45,699 bases of DNA from an uncultured bacterium (GCA_903929735.1 CAIYVW010000037.1:1-45699), one strand, 5' to 3'. Shown: positions 23,682 through 34,995, numbered from the stretch's first letter. Translations and numbers: made by a program. The notes: generated by a model not told the origin, from the sequence alone.

Positions 23682-24294
23682 ATATTACATCTAAGTCTTC
23701 AAAAATATTCTGATAAAGTTTAATCACTCGACGCCCTTCTACCTGACTCATAGGGAAATCTGTACCTTCGTGAGCAATCTTATTTCGAATAATATGTGCA
23801 TCCCAAGCGTCTTGTATACTACGATAGCCATTCGAGGTGGCTTCTTCTAAAAGTTCCGCCATTGTATCTCCTACTATACCGCGCTCTTTAAAAGTTTCTT
23901 CAAGAAGACTATCAGCTTCTAGTACAGCAATCCTCCAATCAGATTCATTTGGACTTTCAATTAGTGTAAGAATATATTTCCAACGTGGATTAGAAGTTCT
24001 TTCTAGTTCTTTATCTTTAGCTAAAGCATGATTGATTTCATGTTCAATTTCCATTTTATCAAAAACTTGTATTTCATACATTCGAACAAGAGAAAAGATA
24101 ATTATGAATAATGCTAATATAGAAATGCATACTGAAATAATACCAATATTCTCCCATGTTCTTGGATTTGTTATTGTGGCTACGAAAGGATCAATAGAAG
24201 AAGCAGCCTTATTAAAAACATATTCCATATTCAAATAAGTAGGATCAAATAGAGGTTGAGCAGTTACAGATTGTATAGAGTTTGTTGGTTGCAT
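23680..24294 (-). CDS. Hypothetical membrane protein with C-terminal HEPN-like helices
   Basis: A 204-aa protein. The N-terminal 45 residues are probably outside the cytoplasm. One membrane helix lies at about 52-74 (IGIISVCISILALFIIIFSLV), followed by a helical cytoplasmic part. The C-terminal segment AWDAHIIRNKIAHEGTDFPMS has the R-N-x-I-A-H motif found in HEPN-like helical bundles, and SNGYRSIQDAWD precedes it. Proteins of this layout are frequent in Parcubacteria with no assigned role. It is separated by 9 bases from gatA upstream on the same strand. The HEPN link is tentative. Confidence 0.65.
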   Translation of the reverse strand: MQPTNSIQSVTAQPLFDPTYLNMEYVFNKAASSIDPFVATITNPRTWENIGIISVCISILALFIIIFSLVRMYEIQVFDKMEIEHEINHALAKDKELERTSNPRWKYILTLIESPNESDWRIAVLEADSLLEETFKERGIVGDTMAELLEEATSNGYRSIQDAWDAHIIRNKIAHEGTDFPMSQVEGRRVIKLYQNIFEDLDVI

Positions 24295-24303
24295 ACAAGT
24301 TTA

Positions 24304-25719
24304 TTATACCTGTTTTTCAAAATCTTTCCCAATTGTGAATAGAATATCTTCACGAAATAAAGGTGCCATAATGTGTAAACTAAAAGGCAGACCTATATCA
24401 TTTTTACCAGAAGGTAAAGACATAGCTGGAATTCCTGCGATATTAGCTGGAACTGAAAATAAATCAGACAAATACATACCTACAGGATCTTCTAATTTTT
24501 CACCAAATTTAAATGGCATAAAAGGAGAAGTAGGTGTAATAATAGCATCCACTTCTAAAAATGCTTTTTCAAATTCTTGCTTTATAGCATTACGAACTTT
24601 AATAGCTTTATTATAGTAAGCATCATAATAACCATGAGAAAGAATATAAGTTCCAAGTAGTATACGACGTCGAACTTCTCTTCCGAAACCTTTACCTCGA
24701 CTCTTTGTATAAACATCAAAAAGTTTATCAGCTTCTACATGTAGACCATAACGTATACCATCATAACGAGCCAAGTTACTAGAAACTTCCGCAGGAGAGA
24801 TAATATAGTAAACAGCAAGAGAATATTTTATAAGAGGGAGAGAAATATCAACTATTTCATAACCTGCTTTTTCTAATCTCTTACAATTTTCTTCAAAATT
24901 CTTAATTATATCACTCTCTACTCCATCACCTGTTAAGAAAGATCTAGGTACACCAATTTTCTTTTTAAGTGGCTTGGGTAGAATTCTTTCTTCTTTTTTT
25001 ACTGAAGTACTATCCTTATCATCATAATCATTTATAGCATTAAAAAGTATTTCCGTGTCTTCTGTGTTTTTACCAAAAGAACCGACTTGATCAAGAGAAC
25101 TTCCCATAGATATAATTCCATATCGAGAAACTGCTCCATAAGTAGGCTTTAATCCTACCAAACCACAAAAGGCGGCTGGCTGACGAATAGAACCTCCTGT
25201 ATCACTTCCTAGGGCTACTAAAGCTCCATCCATAGCTAATGCTGCAACTGAGCCTCCTGAAGACCCTCCAGGAACTCGACTAGTATCTATTGGATTTTTT
25301 GTATTTCCATATGCACTTGTTTCAGTAGAAGAGCCCATAGCAAATTCATCCATGTTTGTTCTTCCTAAGAAAACAACTCCTTGATTCTTTAATTGTTTTA
25401 CAATAGAAGAATCATAAGTAGCTTTATAATTTTCTAACATATGAGATGAGGCAGAAGCTATATGGCCCTCAAATAACATATTGTCCTTAAGAGCAATAGG
25501 AATCCCTGTCATTAATGTAGCTGTACCATTTGCAAACATTTGTTCAGCTATCTTAACTTGATCATCTATATCATTATAAATTTCAATATATGCATTTATA
25601 TCTTTATTTTTCTCATTAATAACACTCAGGTAAGCATCAATCAAATCACTAACTGTAAAATCCCCTTTTGTAAGATGATCATGAGCCTTTTTAATTGTAA
25701 GATTTCTTAAATCAATCAT
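24304..25719 (-). CDS. gatA: Glutamyl/aspartyl-tRNA amidotransferase subunit A
   Basis: A 471-aa amidase-signature enzyme that releases ammonia from glutamine for the conversion of Glu-tRNA(Gln) or Asp-tRNA(Asn). The Ser-cisSer-Lys triad is visible: Lys in PIALKDNMLFEG, cis-Ser and nucleophile Ser in PGGSSGGSVAALAMDGALVALGSD followed by TGGSIRQPAAFCG. Length is normal. The start overlaps the gatC stop by 4 bases, so they are coupled. gatB is not in this window. Confidence 0.96.
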   Translation of the reverse strand: MIDLRNLTIKKAHDHLTKGDFTVSDLIDAYLSVINEKNKDINAYIEIYNDIDDQVKIAEQMFANGTATLMTGIPIALKDNMLFEGHIASASSHMLENYKATYDSSIVKQLKNQGVVFLGRTNMDEFAMGSSTETSAYGNTKNPIDTSRVPGGSSGGSVAALAMDGALVALGSDTGGSIRQPAAFCGLVGLKPTYGAVSRYGIISMGSSLDQVGSFGKNTEDTEILFNAINDYDDKDSTSVKKEERILPKPLKKKIGVPRSFLTGDGVESDIIKNFEENCKRLEKAGYEIVDISLPLIKYSLAVYYIISPAEVSSNLARYDGIRYGLHVEADKLFDVYTKSRGKGFGREVRRRILLGTYILSHGYYDAYYNKAIKVRNAIKQEFEKAFLEVDAIITPTSPFMPFKFGEKLEDPVGMYLSDLFSVPANIAGIPAMSLPSGKNDIGLPFSLHIMAPLFREDILFTIGKDFEKQV

Positions 25720-26012
25720 AATATTTGTTTTACTTTTATAAATCCACTTTCTGTATCTGGAACTTCAGCCATTATCTTTTCTGTATATTCTCCTCTTGTA
25801 TTTGTTGCTATATCTTCACGCATAATATTATGTAATTTATGATTTTCAATATTATCTGTAGCAACTTCATCTCCGCTTAAATTAGAAACTTCTTGGACTT
25901 GTCCAACATAAGAAAGAATCGATCCAAAACTCTTGGCGATTTCTTTCATTTCATCCTCATCCATATCAATGCGAGCCATAACGGCTAATTTCTTAATATC
26001 TTCTATTTCCAT
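25716..26012 (-). CDS. gatC: Glutamyl/aspartyl-tRNA amidotransferase subunit C
   Basis: A 98-aa subunit that wraps around GatA and stabilises it. It begins MEIEDIKKLAVMARIDMDEDE, the normal GatC N-terminal helix ('L-A-x-L-A-R-I/L'), and ends VPDTESGFIKVKQIL, matching the family's 'V-P-x-x-x-x-x-x-F-x-V-P-x-V/I' tail. It overlaps gatA by 4 bases and lies 72 bases downstream of ligA, with a terminator in between. Confidence 0.93.
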   Translation of the reverse strand: MEIEDIKKLAVMARIDMDEDEMKEIAKSFGSILSYVGQVQEVSNLSGDEVATDNIENHKLHNIMREDIATNTRGEYTEKIMAEVPDTESGFIKVKQIL

Positions 26013-26043
26013 ATGAAAAGAATAACATATTTCTATGATTTTT

Positions 26044-26072
26044 AAAATAATCCCTAAATTAAGGATTATTTT
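26044..26072 (-). terminator. Terminator of ligA
   Basis: AAAATAATCC/GGATTATTTT stem with a 9-base loop, ending in Ts on the reverse strand, 12 bases after the ligA stop. Confidence 0.75.
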
Positions 26073-26084
26073 AATAAAGACTTT

Positions 26085-28178
<2,094 letters not shown>

Positions 28179-28649
28179 TTAATAATCAATTTTAACAGCA
28201 CGTTCTACTGTTCGCATACTACTAGTATTACAAACATTATAACCCTTGGCTACAATATTCGTCGTAATAGCAGATCCAGTATCAGTCTTGGTCACTATAA
28301 TTCTAAAACATTTATTACTAGATACACTATCTAAGGCTATTGGATTCAAATTATAAGTAGTAACTGAACCATTCACAATAGGAGTTGGATAATCCAAAGT
28401 ATAACCACCACATACCCAAGGATTAGTAGGAGGCAGCATATTATATTGATTATCTAAATACATAGCGCATTCTGAAGCAATATCTGACTGATAAAATGCA
28501 GTCATTGAATCCTGAGAAACAGCAGAAAGAATTAATTGCTTATAAGCAGCATTTGATAAACCTATAGTTATAAGAGCAATAATAGCTACAACTACCATTG
28601 TAAAAAGTATTGCATATCCTTCATTTTTAATTGTTTTTTTATTTTTCAT
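28179..28649 (-). CDS. PilX-like minor pilin
   Basis: A 156-aa protein with a short basic leader and a hydrophobic segment at about 10-32 (NEGYAILFTMVVVAIIALITIGLS), resembling PilX-type minor pilins, which often have weak processing sites. The G-F-T-L-I-E motif is replaced by EGYAILFTM, and the conserved Glu at +5 of type IV pilins is absent. Later cysteines may form a disulfide. It is the last gene of the minor pilin set, adjacent to the pilV-like gene and 3 bases upstream of ligA. The call depends mainly on context. Confidence 0.7.
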   Translation of the reverse strand: MKNKKTIKNEGYAILFTMVVVAIIALITIGLSNAAYKQLILSAVSQDSMTAFYQSDIASECAMYLDNQYNMLPPTNPWVCGGYTLDYPTPIVNGSVTTYNLNPIALDSVSSNKCFRIIVTKTDTGSAITTNIVAKGYNVCNTSSMRTVERAVKIDY

Positions 28650-29270
28650 TTAATTTTGCCAATTCAAAAGACTTTCTTCTAATGTTTGTGTCTTTGTAGA
28701 AGTACCATTTTTCCAGTCGACAGTAACTATAACTTTTACTTCGTCATCACTCACTTTAGTCATCTTAATAGTTCTTCTAAAATTACTAGTGACACCAGTA
28801 CCGTTCCCACTATAAAAAATAGTAGCATTATCAGCACTATTATAAATTAGATATGGGCATGTACCACTACAACTACCTATATCATTATAAGTCATATTAG
28901 TAGGATCATATGATTCAATTTTTAAATAACAACCACTAGATGAAAAACAGTACAAACTTGGATAACCGTATCTTGTTAAAAATTGAATCCAGCCCCCTCC
29001 TGTATCTTTCTGTTGGAAAGCTATAGAGTCTCGACTATTTCTTACAGAATCTATACCTTCTTGTAAAAGAAAATTAGCTGTTATGGCATTGTTTGCATAA
29101 CGAGCTGATGTTGCAGAAGAAGCAGTTAAGCTAAGCATAGAAGCAATAGAAACTGTCAAAATAAATATTGCTACTATTGCTTCTACTATTGTAAAACCCC
29201 CAGAAGTATTCCTCTGACTTTTTTCTAAAAATTCACAATATTTTTTATAAATTTTAAATAATTTTTTCAT
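28650..29270 (-). CDS. PilV-like minor pilin
   Basis: About 206 aa from the ATG at 29270 (MKKLFKIYKKYCEF); the open frame to 29330 overlaps the previous gene. After a 25-residue basic leader comes the prepilin site SGGFTIVEAIVAIFILTVSIASML, with the conserved Glu at position 5 of the mature protein. Several Cys and a beta-rich C-terminus (VKVIVTVDWKNG) fit a pseudopilin head. It starts 1 base after the pilW-like stop, suggesting translational coupling. It is probably a priming or tip pilin processed by PilD. Confidence 0.82.
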   Translation of the reverse strand: MKKLFKIYKKYCEFLEKSQRNTSGGFTIVEAIVAIFILTVSIASMLSLTASSATSARYANNAITANFLLQEGIDSVRNSRDSIAFQQKDTGGGWIQFLTRYGYPSLYCFSSSGCYLKIESYDPTNMTYNDIGSCSGTCPYLIYNSADNATIFYSGNGTGVTSNFRRTIKMTKVSDDEVKVIVTVDWKNGTSTKTQTLEESLLNWQN

Positions 29271-29271
29271 A

Positions 29272-29913
29272 TTAATTTTCTGTTGAACGTTGTGATGCCA
29301 TTGATTGAAGTATAAATGGAGTGGCCACACCTTTTATAGTAACTACTCCCTTTACTAAAATTTTAACACTTGATTGAACATTAATATTTGGTGCTGTATT
29401 ATCAGACCCTCTCACATAAAATTTTAAAGTTGTTATATTTACATTAGTGGAAACAATGTCTGAACATGTTTTATATGTAGTATATTCACATCGCTCTATA
29501 CCTCTAGTACCATCTGGTCTGGCATCCGTAAGTTTATAAGCAACTCTACTTGAACTTGAACCTACTTGTGGATTAAAAGCAATAATATTCCCACCAGAAG
29601 TAGCACAATCCAAAGAATAACCAATAGAAGCCATATTAACTACATCTGTCTCACATTCATAATGTGTTCCTGTTCTAAGCTCACGAGTTATACTCTCCAT
29701 AGCAAAATTTACATTATCTACCGCTGTTCTTAATTTCTGGGCTGTTTTAGCCAGATTAGAAGAAACAACAAGAGAGCCCACCCCCATAAGCATAATAATA
29801 GTAAAAAGTGTTGTAGCAACCATTAATTCTATTAAAGTAAAACCACTAAGATTATTTGATCTTCTATGGTTGCCATTAATCCTATTATTTTTAAAATTAA
29901 TATAAAAAATCAT
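29272..29913 (-). CDS. PilW-like minor pilin
   Basis: A 213-aa prepilin: a 22-residue leader with basic residues, then the cleavage region SGFTLIELMVATTLFTIIMLMGVG (Glu5 present), a helix with NVNFAMESITRELRTG, the typical PilW/GspJ spine, and a beta-rich C-terminal domain. It sits between a FimT-like and a PilV-like gene with gaps of 1 base each, the standard minor-pilin order. Confidence 0.85.
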   Translation of the reverse strand: MIFYINFKNNRINGNHRRSNNLSGFTLIELMVATTLFTIIMLMGVGSLVVSSNLAKTAQKLRTAVDNVNFAMESITRELRTGTHYECETDVVNMASIGYSLDCATSGGNIIAFNPQVGSSSSRVAYKLTDARPDGTRGIERCEYTTYKTCSDIVSTNVNITTLKFYVRGSDNTAPNINVQSSVKILVKGVVTIKGVATPFILQSMASQRSTEN

Positions 29914-29914
29914 A

Positions 29915-30592
29915 TTATTGAATACTTATTTGACCTGTATTTTGAACTGATATAGTTTTAGTCTTTTCATTTGGAGATACTTGACCATTTGAGATAATAA
30001 TACTTACACTAGAAATATTACTAACACAAGATGATGCCATAGTAGCTCTATAACAAAAATAGGCTCTAGGGTCAGGACGAGAAAAAATAATATCCAATGT
30101 TGACCCAGCAGGTTCAACTGTAACAGTTCCATTTATTGTTACATCTATTTCTTTTATTTTATCCGCTGTCGATATACTAAAAGCTTCAAGACAAGTAGTA
30201 GATCCTCCACAGGCACCTGTCCCTGTAACAGTATAATATTTATTTGAGGGACTTGTGTAAAACATTAGGAAAGACTTAGTAGAAGCATTTAGAGGGTCTG
30301 TCGTAGTAGTATCAGTAGAAAAATGCATTCCATAACTTTCAGAAAAGTCTCCTCCCACTGCAGCACGAGCTCCTATCGCAAAACTTTGAGCTTTACGTAT
30401 GGACATTGCTATATCATCTGCAATATTTTGCATTGAAACACTTGACCTAAAACTTCCATAATTAAAAATAACAGTAGATGATATAACAAGAAAGATAGAT
30501 ATAACAACAATCAACTCAATTAAAGTTAATCCTTTATTATAAGTTGAATCTAAATGATTTCTTTTTAATTTTAAATTATTAATAATCATCAA
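29915..30592 (-). CDS. FimT/GspH-like minor pilin
   Basis: A 225-aa prepilin with leader then KGLTLIELIVVISIFLVISS (Glu5 present). The helix ADDIAMSIRKAQSFAIGARA resembles the GspH/FimT 'L-x-x-x-L-x-x-A-R-x-x-A' spine. A beta-rich head with a Cys pair (GACGGSTTC) follows. It lies 9 bases downstream of pilD and 1 base upstream of the pilW-like gene. Confidence 0.83.
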   Translation of the reverse strand: MMIINNLKLKRNHLDSTYNKGLTLIELIVVISIFLVISSTVIFNYGSFRSSVSMQNIADDIAMSIRKAQSFAIGARAAVGGDFSESYGMHFSTDTTTTDPLNASTKSFLMFYTSPSNKYYTVTGTGACGGSTTCLEAFSISTADKIKEIDVTINGTVTVEPAGSTLDIIFSRPDPRAYFCYRATMASSCVSNISSVSIIISNGQVSPNEKTKTISVQNTGQISIQ

Positions 30593-30601
30593 AATATTAA
30601 A

Positions 30602-31414
30602 TTAAAAATGGAAAAATGAAGATAATGTAAAGATATCTAAACTAAACAAAAAAACAATAAGGGCACCAATTATCAAAAAAGGAGCAAATGGTATTTCTGA
30701 CTTCATATTTATTTTCTTTTTAGAAGCAAACATCACCAAAAGACTTATAACTGCCCCAATCCAAAATGACAAAATAATAGATGCTATACCTAATGATAAT
30801 CCTAGCATCCATCCTATACCTAACATTAACTTTGCATCCCCTAACCCCATCCATTTACCTCTAGATAAAAGCCACAAAAGAGCAAAAGGAGAAGCTAGTA
30901 TAGGACCAGCTAAAATATAAGATAGATTTGGATGTATAAATAATTGACCTACACTCATATGATTTATAAAAATAGATAAGAATGAAGCAATGATAAAGAC
31001 TAAAACTAATTTATCAGGTATAACCTTATGACGAATATCATAAACAGAAATAACTATTAATATAGAAAAAATAAAAACAAAATAAGTTACAAGGAATAAG
31101 TATGATAGTGGTACAAAATATAAAGCTGGAAGAAAATGATATGCAATTAAAACAAAAACTAATCCTGTAACAAACTCAACTATAGGATACTGATGAGATA
31201 TGACTTCTTTGCATCGAAGACATTTACCTGATTGCATTACATATGAAAGTATCGGTATAAGTTCATACCAACGAAGTGTTCTATTACAAGTCATACAGAT
31301 AGACCTGCCTTTTACTATAGTTCTGCCAGTATTAAATCGATAAATGACGACATTCAAAAAACTTCCAATAATTGTTCCTAGTAAAAATATAAAGACAAAA
31401 ATAAGGATATTCAT
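30602..31414 (-). CDS. pilD: Prepilin peptidase PilD
   Basis: A 270-aa polytopic aspartic peptidase that cleaves prepilin leaders and methylates the new N-terminus. The N-terminal GTIIGSFLNVVIYR and a cytoplasmic zinc site (CMTC and CLRC, about 41-44 and 65-68) mark the methylase part. Catalytic Asps lie in ISVYDIRHKVIPD and in the GxGD motif MGLGDAKLMLG. About eight membrane helices are present. It is encoded between the major pilin genes and the minor pilins it should process. Confidence 0.95.
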   Translation of the reverse strand: MNILIFVFIFLLGTIIGSFLNVVIYRFNTGRTIVKGRSICMTCNRTLRWYELIPILSYVMQSGKCLRCKEVISHQYPIVEFVTGLVFVLIAYHFLPALYFVPLSYLFLVTYFVFIFSILIVISVYDIRHKVIPDKLVLVFIIASFLSIFINHMSVGQLFIHPNLSYILAGPILASPFALLWLLSRGKWMGLGDAKLMLGIGWMLGLSLGIASIILSFWIGAVISLLVMFASKKKINMKSEIPFAPFLIIGALIVFLFSLDIFTLSSFFHF

Positions 31415-31444
31415 AGAGCTATTATAACATTATAAAAATTAAAT

Positions 31445-31482
31445 AAAAATAGAGATATCCATAAATGGATATCTCTATTTTT
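31445..31482 (-). terminator. Terminator after the first major pilin gene
   Basis: Perfect 16-bp hairpin AAAAATAGAGATATCC/GGATATCTCTATTTTT with a 6-base loop, 12 bases after the stop. Confidence 0.88.
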
Positions 31483-31494
31483 AGAATAGAAAGA

Positions 31495-31953
31495 TTATTG
31501 ACAAAAAGCATTAGTACCTCCTATAGAAGTTGTAGTCACAATACCCTTCCTAGTATAATCTACACAATAGAAAGATCCAGAAACTGTACTTAATGGAACT
31601 TCTGCCGCCCATCCAGTAGAAGTATCATTACATCTTACAGCAGATGTTCCTGTACCGTTAACTGTAACAGCTAAATTATAACCATTTGATTTACCGGAAC
31701 TAAGAACCATACTATTTATACCTTTTGGAGTTAGGGCATCTGAAGCAGTAGCACATACATTTGTATAATTGAAACTGTTATTATAATATAAATCGGCCTG
31801 AATACGAGCTTGATTCATACCTGTTTTAACCGCAGCATCATTACCTTTACTTCTAGCACTATTTAATGCAGCCAAAACAACTGATGCTAAAATACCTATA
31901 ATTGCAATAACAACCAAAAGTTCGATAAGTGTAAAACCTTTATTTTTTTCCAT
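31495..31953 (-). CDS. Type IV major pilin (PilA-like), copy 1
   Basis: A 152-aa prepilin with a short leader MEKNKG, cleavage before FTLIELLVVIAIIGILASVV, Glu5, then an N-terminal helix through NSARSKGNDAAVKTGMNQAR and a head with C-terminal Cys pair. The first 80 coding bases (31870-31949) are identical to those of copy 2, while the head domains differ strongly. It has its own terminator and a gap of about 117 bases to copy 2, so the two pilins are probably separate transcription units or processed apart. Confidence 0.93.
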   Translation of the reverse strand: MEKNKGFTLIELLVVIAIIGILASVVLAALNSARSKGNDAAVKTGMNQARIQADLYYNNSFNYTNVCATASDALTPKGINSMVLSSGKSNGYNLAVTVNGTGTSAVRCNDTSTGWAAEVPLSTVSGSFYCVDYTRKGIVTTTSIGGTNAFCQ

Positions 31954-32011
31954 AGTAATTCAAAAGAAATTAATATACTTTTATTAATATAATTATTATA
32001 TCACAAAAAAT

Positions 32012-32047
32012 AAAAAACATCCTCATTAATTAATGAGGATGTTTTTT
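32012..32047 (-). terminator. Terminator after the second major pilin gene
   Basis: Perfect 18-bp palindrome centred at 32029/32030 (arms AAAAAACATCCTCATTAA) ending in a T run, 24 bases after the stop. Confidence 0.85.
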
Positions 32048-32070
32048 ACAGATTAAAAGTAAAATCTATT

Positions 32071-32508
32071 TTATAGACAAGTTACGTCAGCTGAAGATGC
32101 TCCTGCAGTAATCTTTGTGCCTGTATTCTGAACAGACAAACCTGATGAGTCAACACACCACCACTTTGTTGTATCTGATTTTAAAGTAGCTTCCATAGCC
32201 CATCCAGTAGCATTATCTCCACACTTAACGTTTGTTCCTCCTGCACCTGTTGCTCCTGTTACCATTGTAGCTATTCCTCCTGGAGTAGCAGTGTTAGCTG
32301 CGGCACAAACACCGGCATAACTATTTGAATTATCTGTATAATAAAGCTCAGCTTGAGCACGAGCATTATTTATATTTGACTTAATAGCAGCGTCTGCTCC
32401 TTTACTACGAGCAGTATTCAAAGAAGCCAAAACAACTGATGCTAAAATACCTATAATTGCAATAACAACCAAAAGTTCGATAAGTGTAAAACCTTTATTT
32501 TTTTTCAT
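32071..32508 (-). CDS. Type IV major pilin (PilA-like), copy 2
   Basis: A 145-aa prepilin with leader MKKNKG and the same FTLIELLVVIAIIGILASVV region as copy 1, then NTARSKGADAAIKSNINNAR and a Gly/Ala/Thr-rich head with cysteines at both ends (VCAAAN, CGDN, WWCVD, terminal VTCL). Its leader on the reverse strand contains a strong nested hairpin (32515-32550). It is likely a pilus subunit; which copy is dominant cannot be told. Confidence 0.93.
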   Translation of the reverse strand: MKKNKGFTLIELLVVIAIIGILASVVLASLNTARSKGADAAIKSNINNARAQAELYYTDNSNSYAGVCAAANTATPGGIATMVTGATGAGGTNVKCGDNATGWAMEATLKSDTTKWWCVDSSGLSVQNTGTKITAGASSADVTCL

Positions 32509-32514
32509 AATTTA

Positions 32515-32550
32515 TTTTCCGCTTTTATGCGGATCCGCTTTTGCGGAAAA
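32515..32550 (-). promoter_or_regulatory. Nested hairpin in the leader of pilin copy 2
   Basis: Outer arms TTTTCCGC/GCGGAAAA enclose two GCGG/CCGC hairpins, 7 bases upstream of the ATG. It would sit at or over the ribosome-binding region, so it may control or stabilise the message. Confidence 0.5.
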
Positions 32551-32666
32551 TATTAATTAAACTTATAATAATTTGTCTTTTATATAAAAGACGCGACCTT
32601 ACTTTTTAATATGTTTATTATATCATATATAAAAATTAAAAGCACAATATCTATATAATGTGGATA

Positions 32667-32710
32667 AATATTAGAAAAGCTCCATTATACTATGGAGCTT
32701 TTCTAATATT
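32667..32710 (-). terminator. Terminator after pilC
   Basis: Perfect 19-bp hairpin (arms at 32667-32685 and 32692-32710) with a 6-base loop, just after the pilC stop. It separates the pilus machinery genes from the pilin genes. Confidence 0.88.
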
Positions 32711-32723
32711 TCTTTTATGTTAT

Positions 32724-33932
32724 TTAATTTACACCTCCTGCAATATTATATATCGGCATCAAAACAGATGTTAAGAGTAATCCAACTCCGAGACCAAGTG
32801 CAACTATCATCATAGGCTCAATAAGACCCACAAGAGTATCTACTGCCTCATTCACCTCACGAGCGTAGAATTTACCTAATGTCTTTAAAATACTACCAAG
32901 CGACCCCGTCTCTTCTCCTACGTGAACCATACCAGACATTATAGGAGGTATCTCTGGATATGAAGCTAATGCTTCCGAGAGAGACTTACCACTTTTAACT
33001 TTTTCTGCTGCATCTTTTAGTAAATCCTCAAAAATTCTATTACCAACAACGACAGAGGTAAGCTCAATAGCACGAATAATAGTAATACCTGATGAAAGCA
33101 TCGTATCCATATTATCAGATATTCTAGAAAGATAAAGTTTTATATATATACTTTTGAAAACTGGAATTGAAATCTTTGCCCTATCTATATATTTCATACC
33201 TGAAATAGTTTTAGTTAGTCTAAAAATATAAAGCCCGAAAACAACTAAGCCAAGAACAACAAATAAACCATATTTAGTTAGCATATCACTTATACCAAAA
33301 ACTAACTTTGTAGAAAAAGGAATTTCTTGACCTGAATCTCTAATAATAGATTCAAGTCTAGGAACTATGAAAACAAACATAAGAGTCATAACAACAAGGA
33401 AAACCCCTATAACGAAACCTGGATAGATAAGTGCATTCTTTGTCTTGGAAGTTAATTGATATTGACGATCCAAATAATCAGCCAAATAAGCAAATGTTTG
33501 AGTTAACTTTCCTGACTCTTCTCCAGCTCTTATCATATTTATATAAAACACAGAAAAAGTGTCGGGATGACGAGATAGTGCTTCAGAAATAGAAACTCCA
33601 GCCTCTATATCAGTAGATATAGTATTTAAAACTTTCACTAAAGCAGGATTTTCAGTGTTTGTAGCAAGCAAGTTAAAAGCTTTCAGAGCAGATACTTGAG
33701 CTTCGAACAAAGTTGAAATCTGCCTAGACATAATAACTATGTCTTTCATTTTTACTTTTTTATCAAAAAATGACAAATGTAAAATACCATTATTACCACC
33801 CTCTTCTTTAATAGAAGAAACAATAAGTCCTCTGCGTTGTAGAGATGAAATAGCAGAATCCTTAGAAGAAGCATCTATCGAGCCTGACTTTTTTTCTCCT
33901 ATATTTGTAATAGCTTCGTATTTAAATAACAT
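32724..33932 (-). CDS. pilC: Type IV pilus inner-membrane platform protein PilC
   Basis: A 402-aa GspF/PilC-family protein with two tandem T2SF domains (about 65-190 and 265-390). The repeated 'F-x-x-x-L-x-x-x-I-x-x-G-x-x-L-x-x-A' helices are visible (ISTDIEAGVSISEALSRHP and AAEKVKSGKSLSEALASYP). Membrane helices lie at about 167-190, 218-235 and 375-398. It anchors the PilB and PilT motors. It starts 4 bases after pilT. Confidence 0.95.
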   Translation of the reverse strand: MLFKYEAITNIGEKKSGSIDASSKDSAISSLQRRGLIVSSIKEEGGNNGILHLSFFDKKVKMKDIVIMSRQISTLFEAQVSALKAFNLLATNTENPALVKVLNTISTDIEAGVSISEALSRHPDTFSVFYINMIRAGEESGKLTQTFAYLADYLDRQYQLTSKTKNALIYPGFVIGVFLVVMTLMFVFIVPRLESIIRDSGQEIPFSTKLVFGISDMLTKYGLFVVLGLVVFGLYIFRLTKTISGMKYIDRAKISIPVFKSIYIKLYLSRISDNMDTMLSSGITIIRAIELTSVVVGNRIFEDLLKDAAEKVKSGKSLSEALASYPEIPPIMSGMVHVGEETGSLGSILKTLGKFYAREVNEAVDTLVGLIEPMMIVALGLGVGLLLTSVLMPIYNIAGGVN

Positions 33933-33936
33933 AAAT

Positions 33937-34995
33937 TTATAACATTCTTTCTAGAGCCTTAGGATTAAATGAGTACTGATATGCACTTTCGAGAGAAATT
34001 TCACCTTTTGCTACGAGTTCCACTAAGTATCTGTTCATATCTATCATACCCTGTTCAGAAGATGTTTCTATCACTGTATTTATCTCATGAGTTCTTTTCT
34101 CTCTTATAAGGTTTGCCACAGCATTATTATTTATAAGTAATTCAAAAGCAGGAATACGTCCTCCAACTACTCGAGGTATAAGACGCTGAGATAAAATACC
34201 AACTAAACTAGAAGCTAGTTGAAGTCTTATCTGGTCTTGTTGATTTGCGGGGAATGAATCTATAATACGATCTATTGTCTGAGGTGCATTATTCGTGTGT
34301 AGTGTAGAGAATACTAAATGTCCAGTTTCAGCAGCTGTTACAGCAGCAGACATTGTCTCAATATTTCTCATTTCTCCTATAAGTATAACGTTTACATCCT
34401 CACGAAATGCTGCCTTTAGTGCTTGAGGAAAGTCATTAGTATCTAAGCCAACTTCTCTTTGATCTATAATAGACTTATCTTGCTGATACACATACTCAAT
34501 AGGATCTTCAATTGTTATGATATGAGTGGTACTTTCACTATTTATATAATTAATCATAGTAGAAAGAGTTGTAGACTTGCCTTGACCAACAGGACCAACA
34601 ACTAAAAAGAAACCTTGTTTTCTCATAGCAAAATTCTTTAATGATTCTGGAAGATTTAAATCTTCAAAACTTTTAGATTTTGGAACAAGTCTTAAGGCAA
34701 CACATATACCTCCTTTCTGAAAGAAAGCATTCCCTCTTAGATGAGTTAAGCCTTTAAAGGAAAAAGAAAAATCTAATTCTTTTGTGTCTATGAATTTTTT
34801 AATTTTTTCTGGATCTAATAATACACCTAAAATACCCATCATATTTTCATGGGTTAGAGCTTCTTTATTTGAAAGAAAAATAAGCTGACCATTTATACGA
34901 ACGGCTGGTTTACGTCCAACACCCATATGTAAATCTGATCCATCTTCATGAATCAAGCTAGTTAATATTTCATCTAAAAATTTATTATAATCCAT
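33937..34995 (-). CDS. pilT: Pilus retraction ATPase PilT
   Basis: A 352-aa hexameric ATPase that powers pilus retraction. An N-terminal PAS-like domain (GSDLHMGVGRKPAVRINGQL) is followed by the core with Walker A VGPVGQGKSTTLS (usual GPTGSGKST, here V and Q), Asp box IEDPIEYVYQ, Walker B VILIGEMRNIETM and the His box TGHLVFSTLHTNNA. The family AIRNLIREK motif is recognisable as AVANLIREKRTHEI. Its start overlaps the response-regulator stop by 11 bases. Confidence 0.94.
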   Translation of the reverse strand: MDYNKFLDEILTSLIHEDGSDLHMGVGRKPAVRINGQLIFLSNKEALTHENMMGILGVLLDPEKIKKFIDTKELDFSFSFKGLTHLRGNAFFQKGGICVALRLVPKSKSFEDLNLPESLKNFAMRKQGFFLVVGPVGQGKSTTLSTMINYINSESTTHIITIEDPIEYVYQQDKSIIDQREVGLDTNDFPQALKAAFREDVNVILIGEMRNIETMSAAVTAAETGHLVFSTLHTNNAPQTIDRIIDSFPANQQDQIRLQLASSLVGILSQRLIPRVVGGRIPAFELLINNNAVANLIREKRTHEINTVIETSSEQGMIDMNRYLVELVAKGEISLESAYQYSFNPKALERML

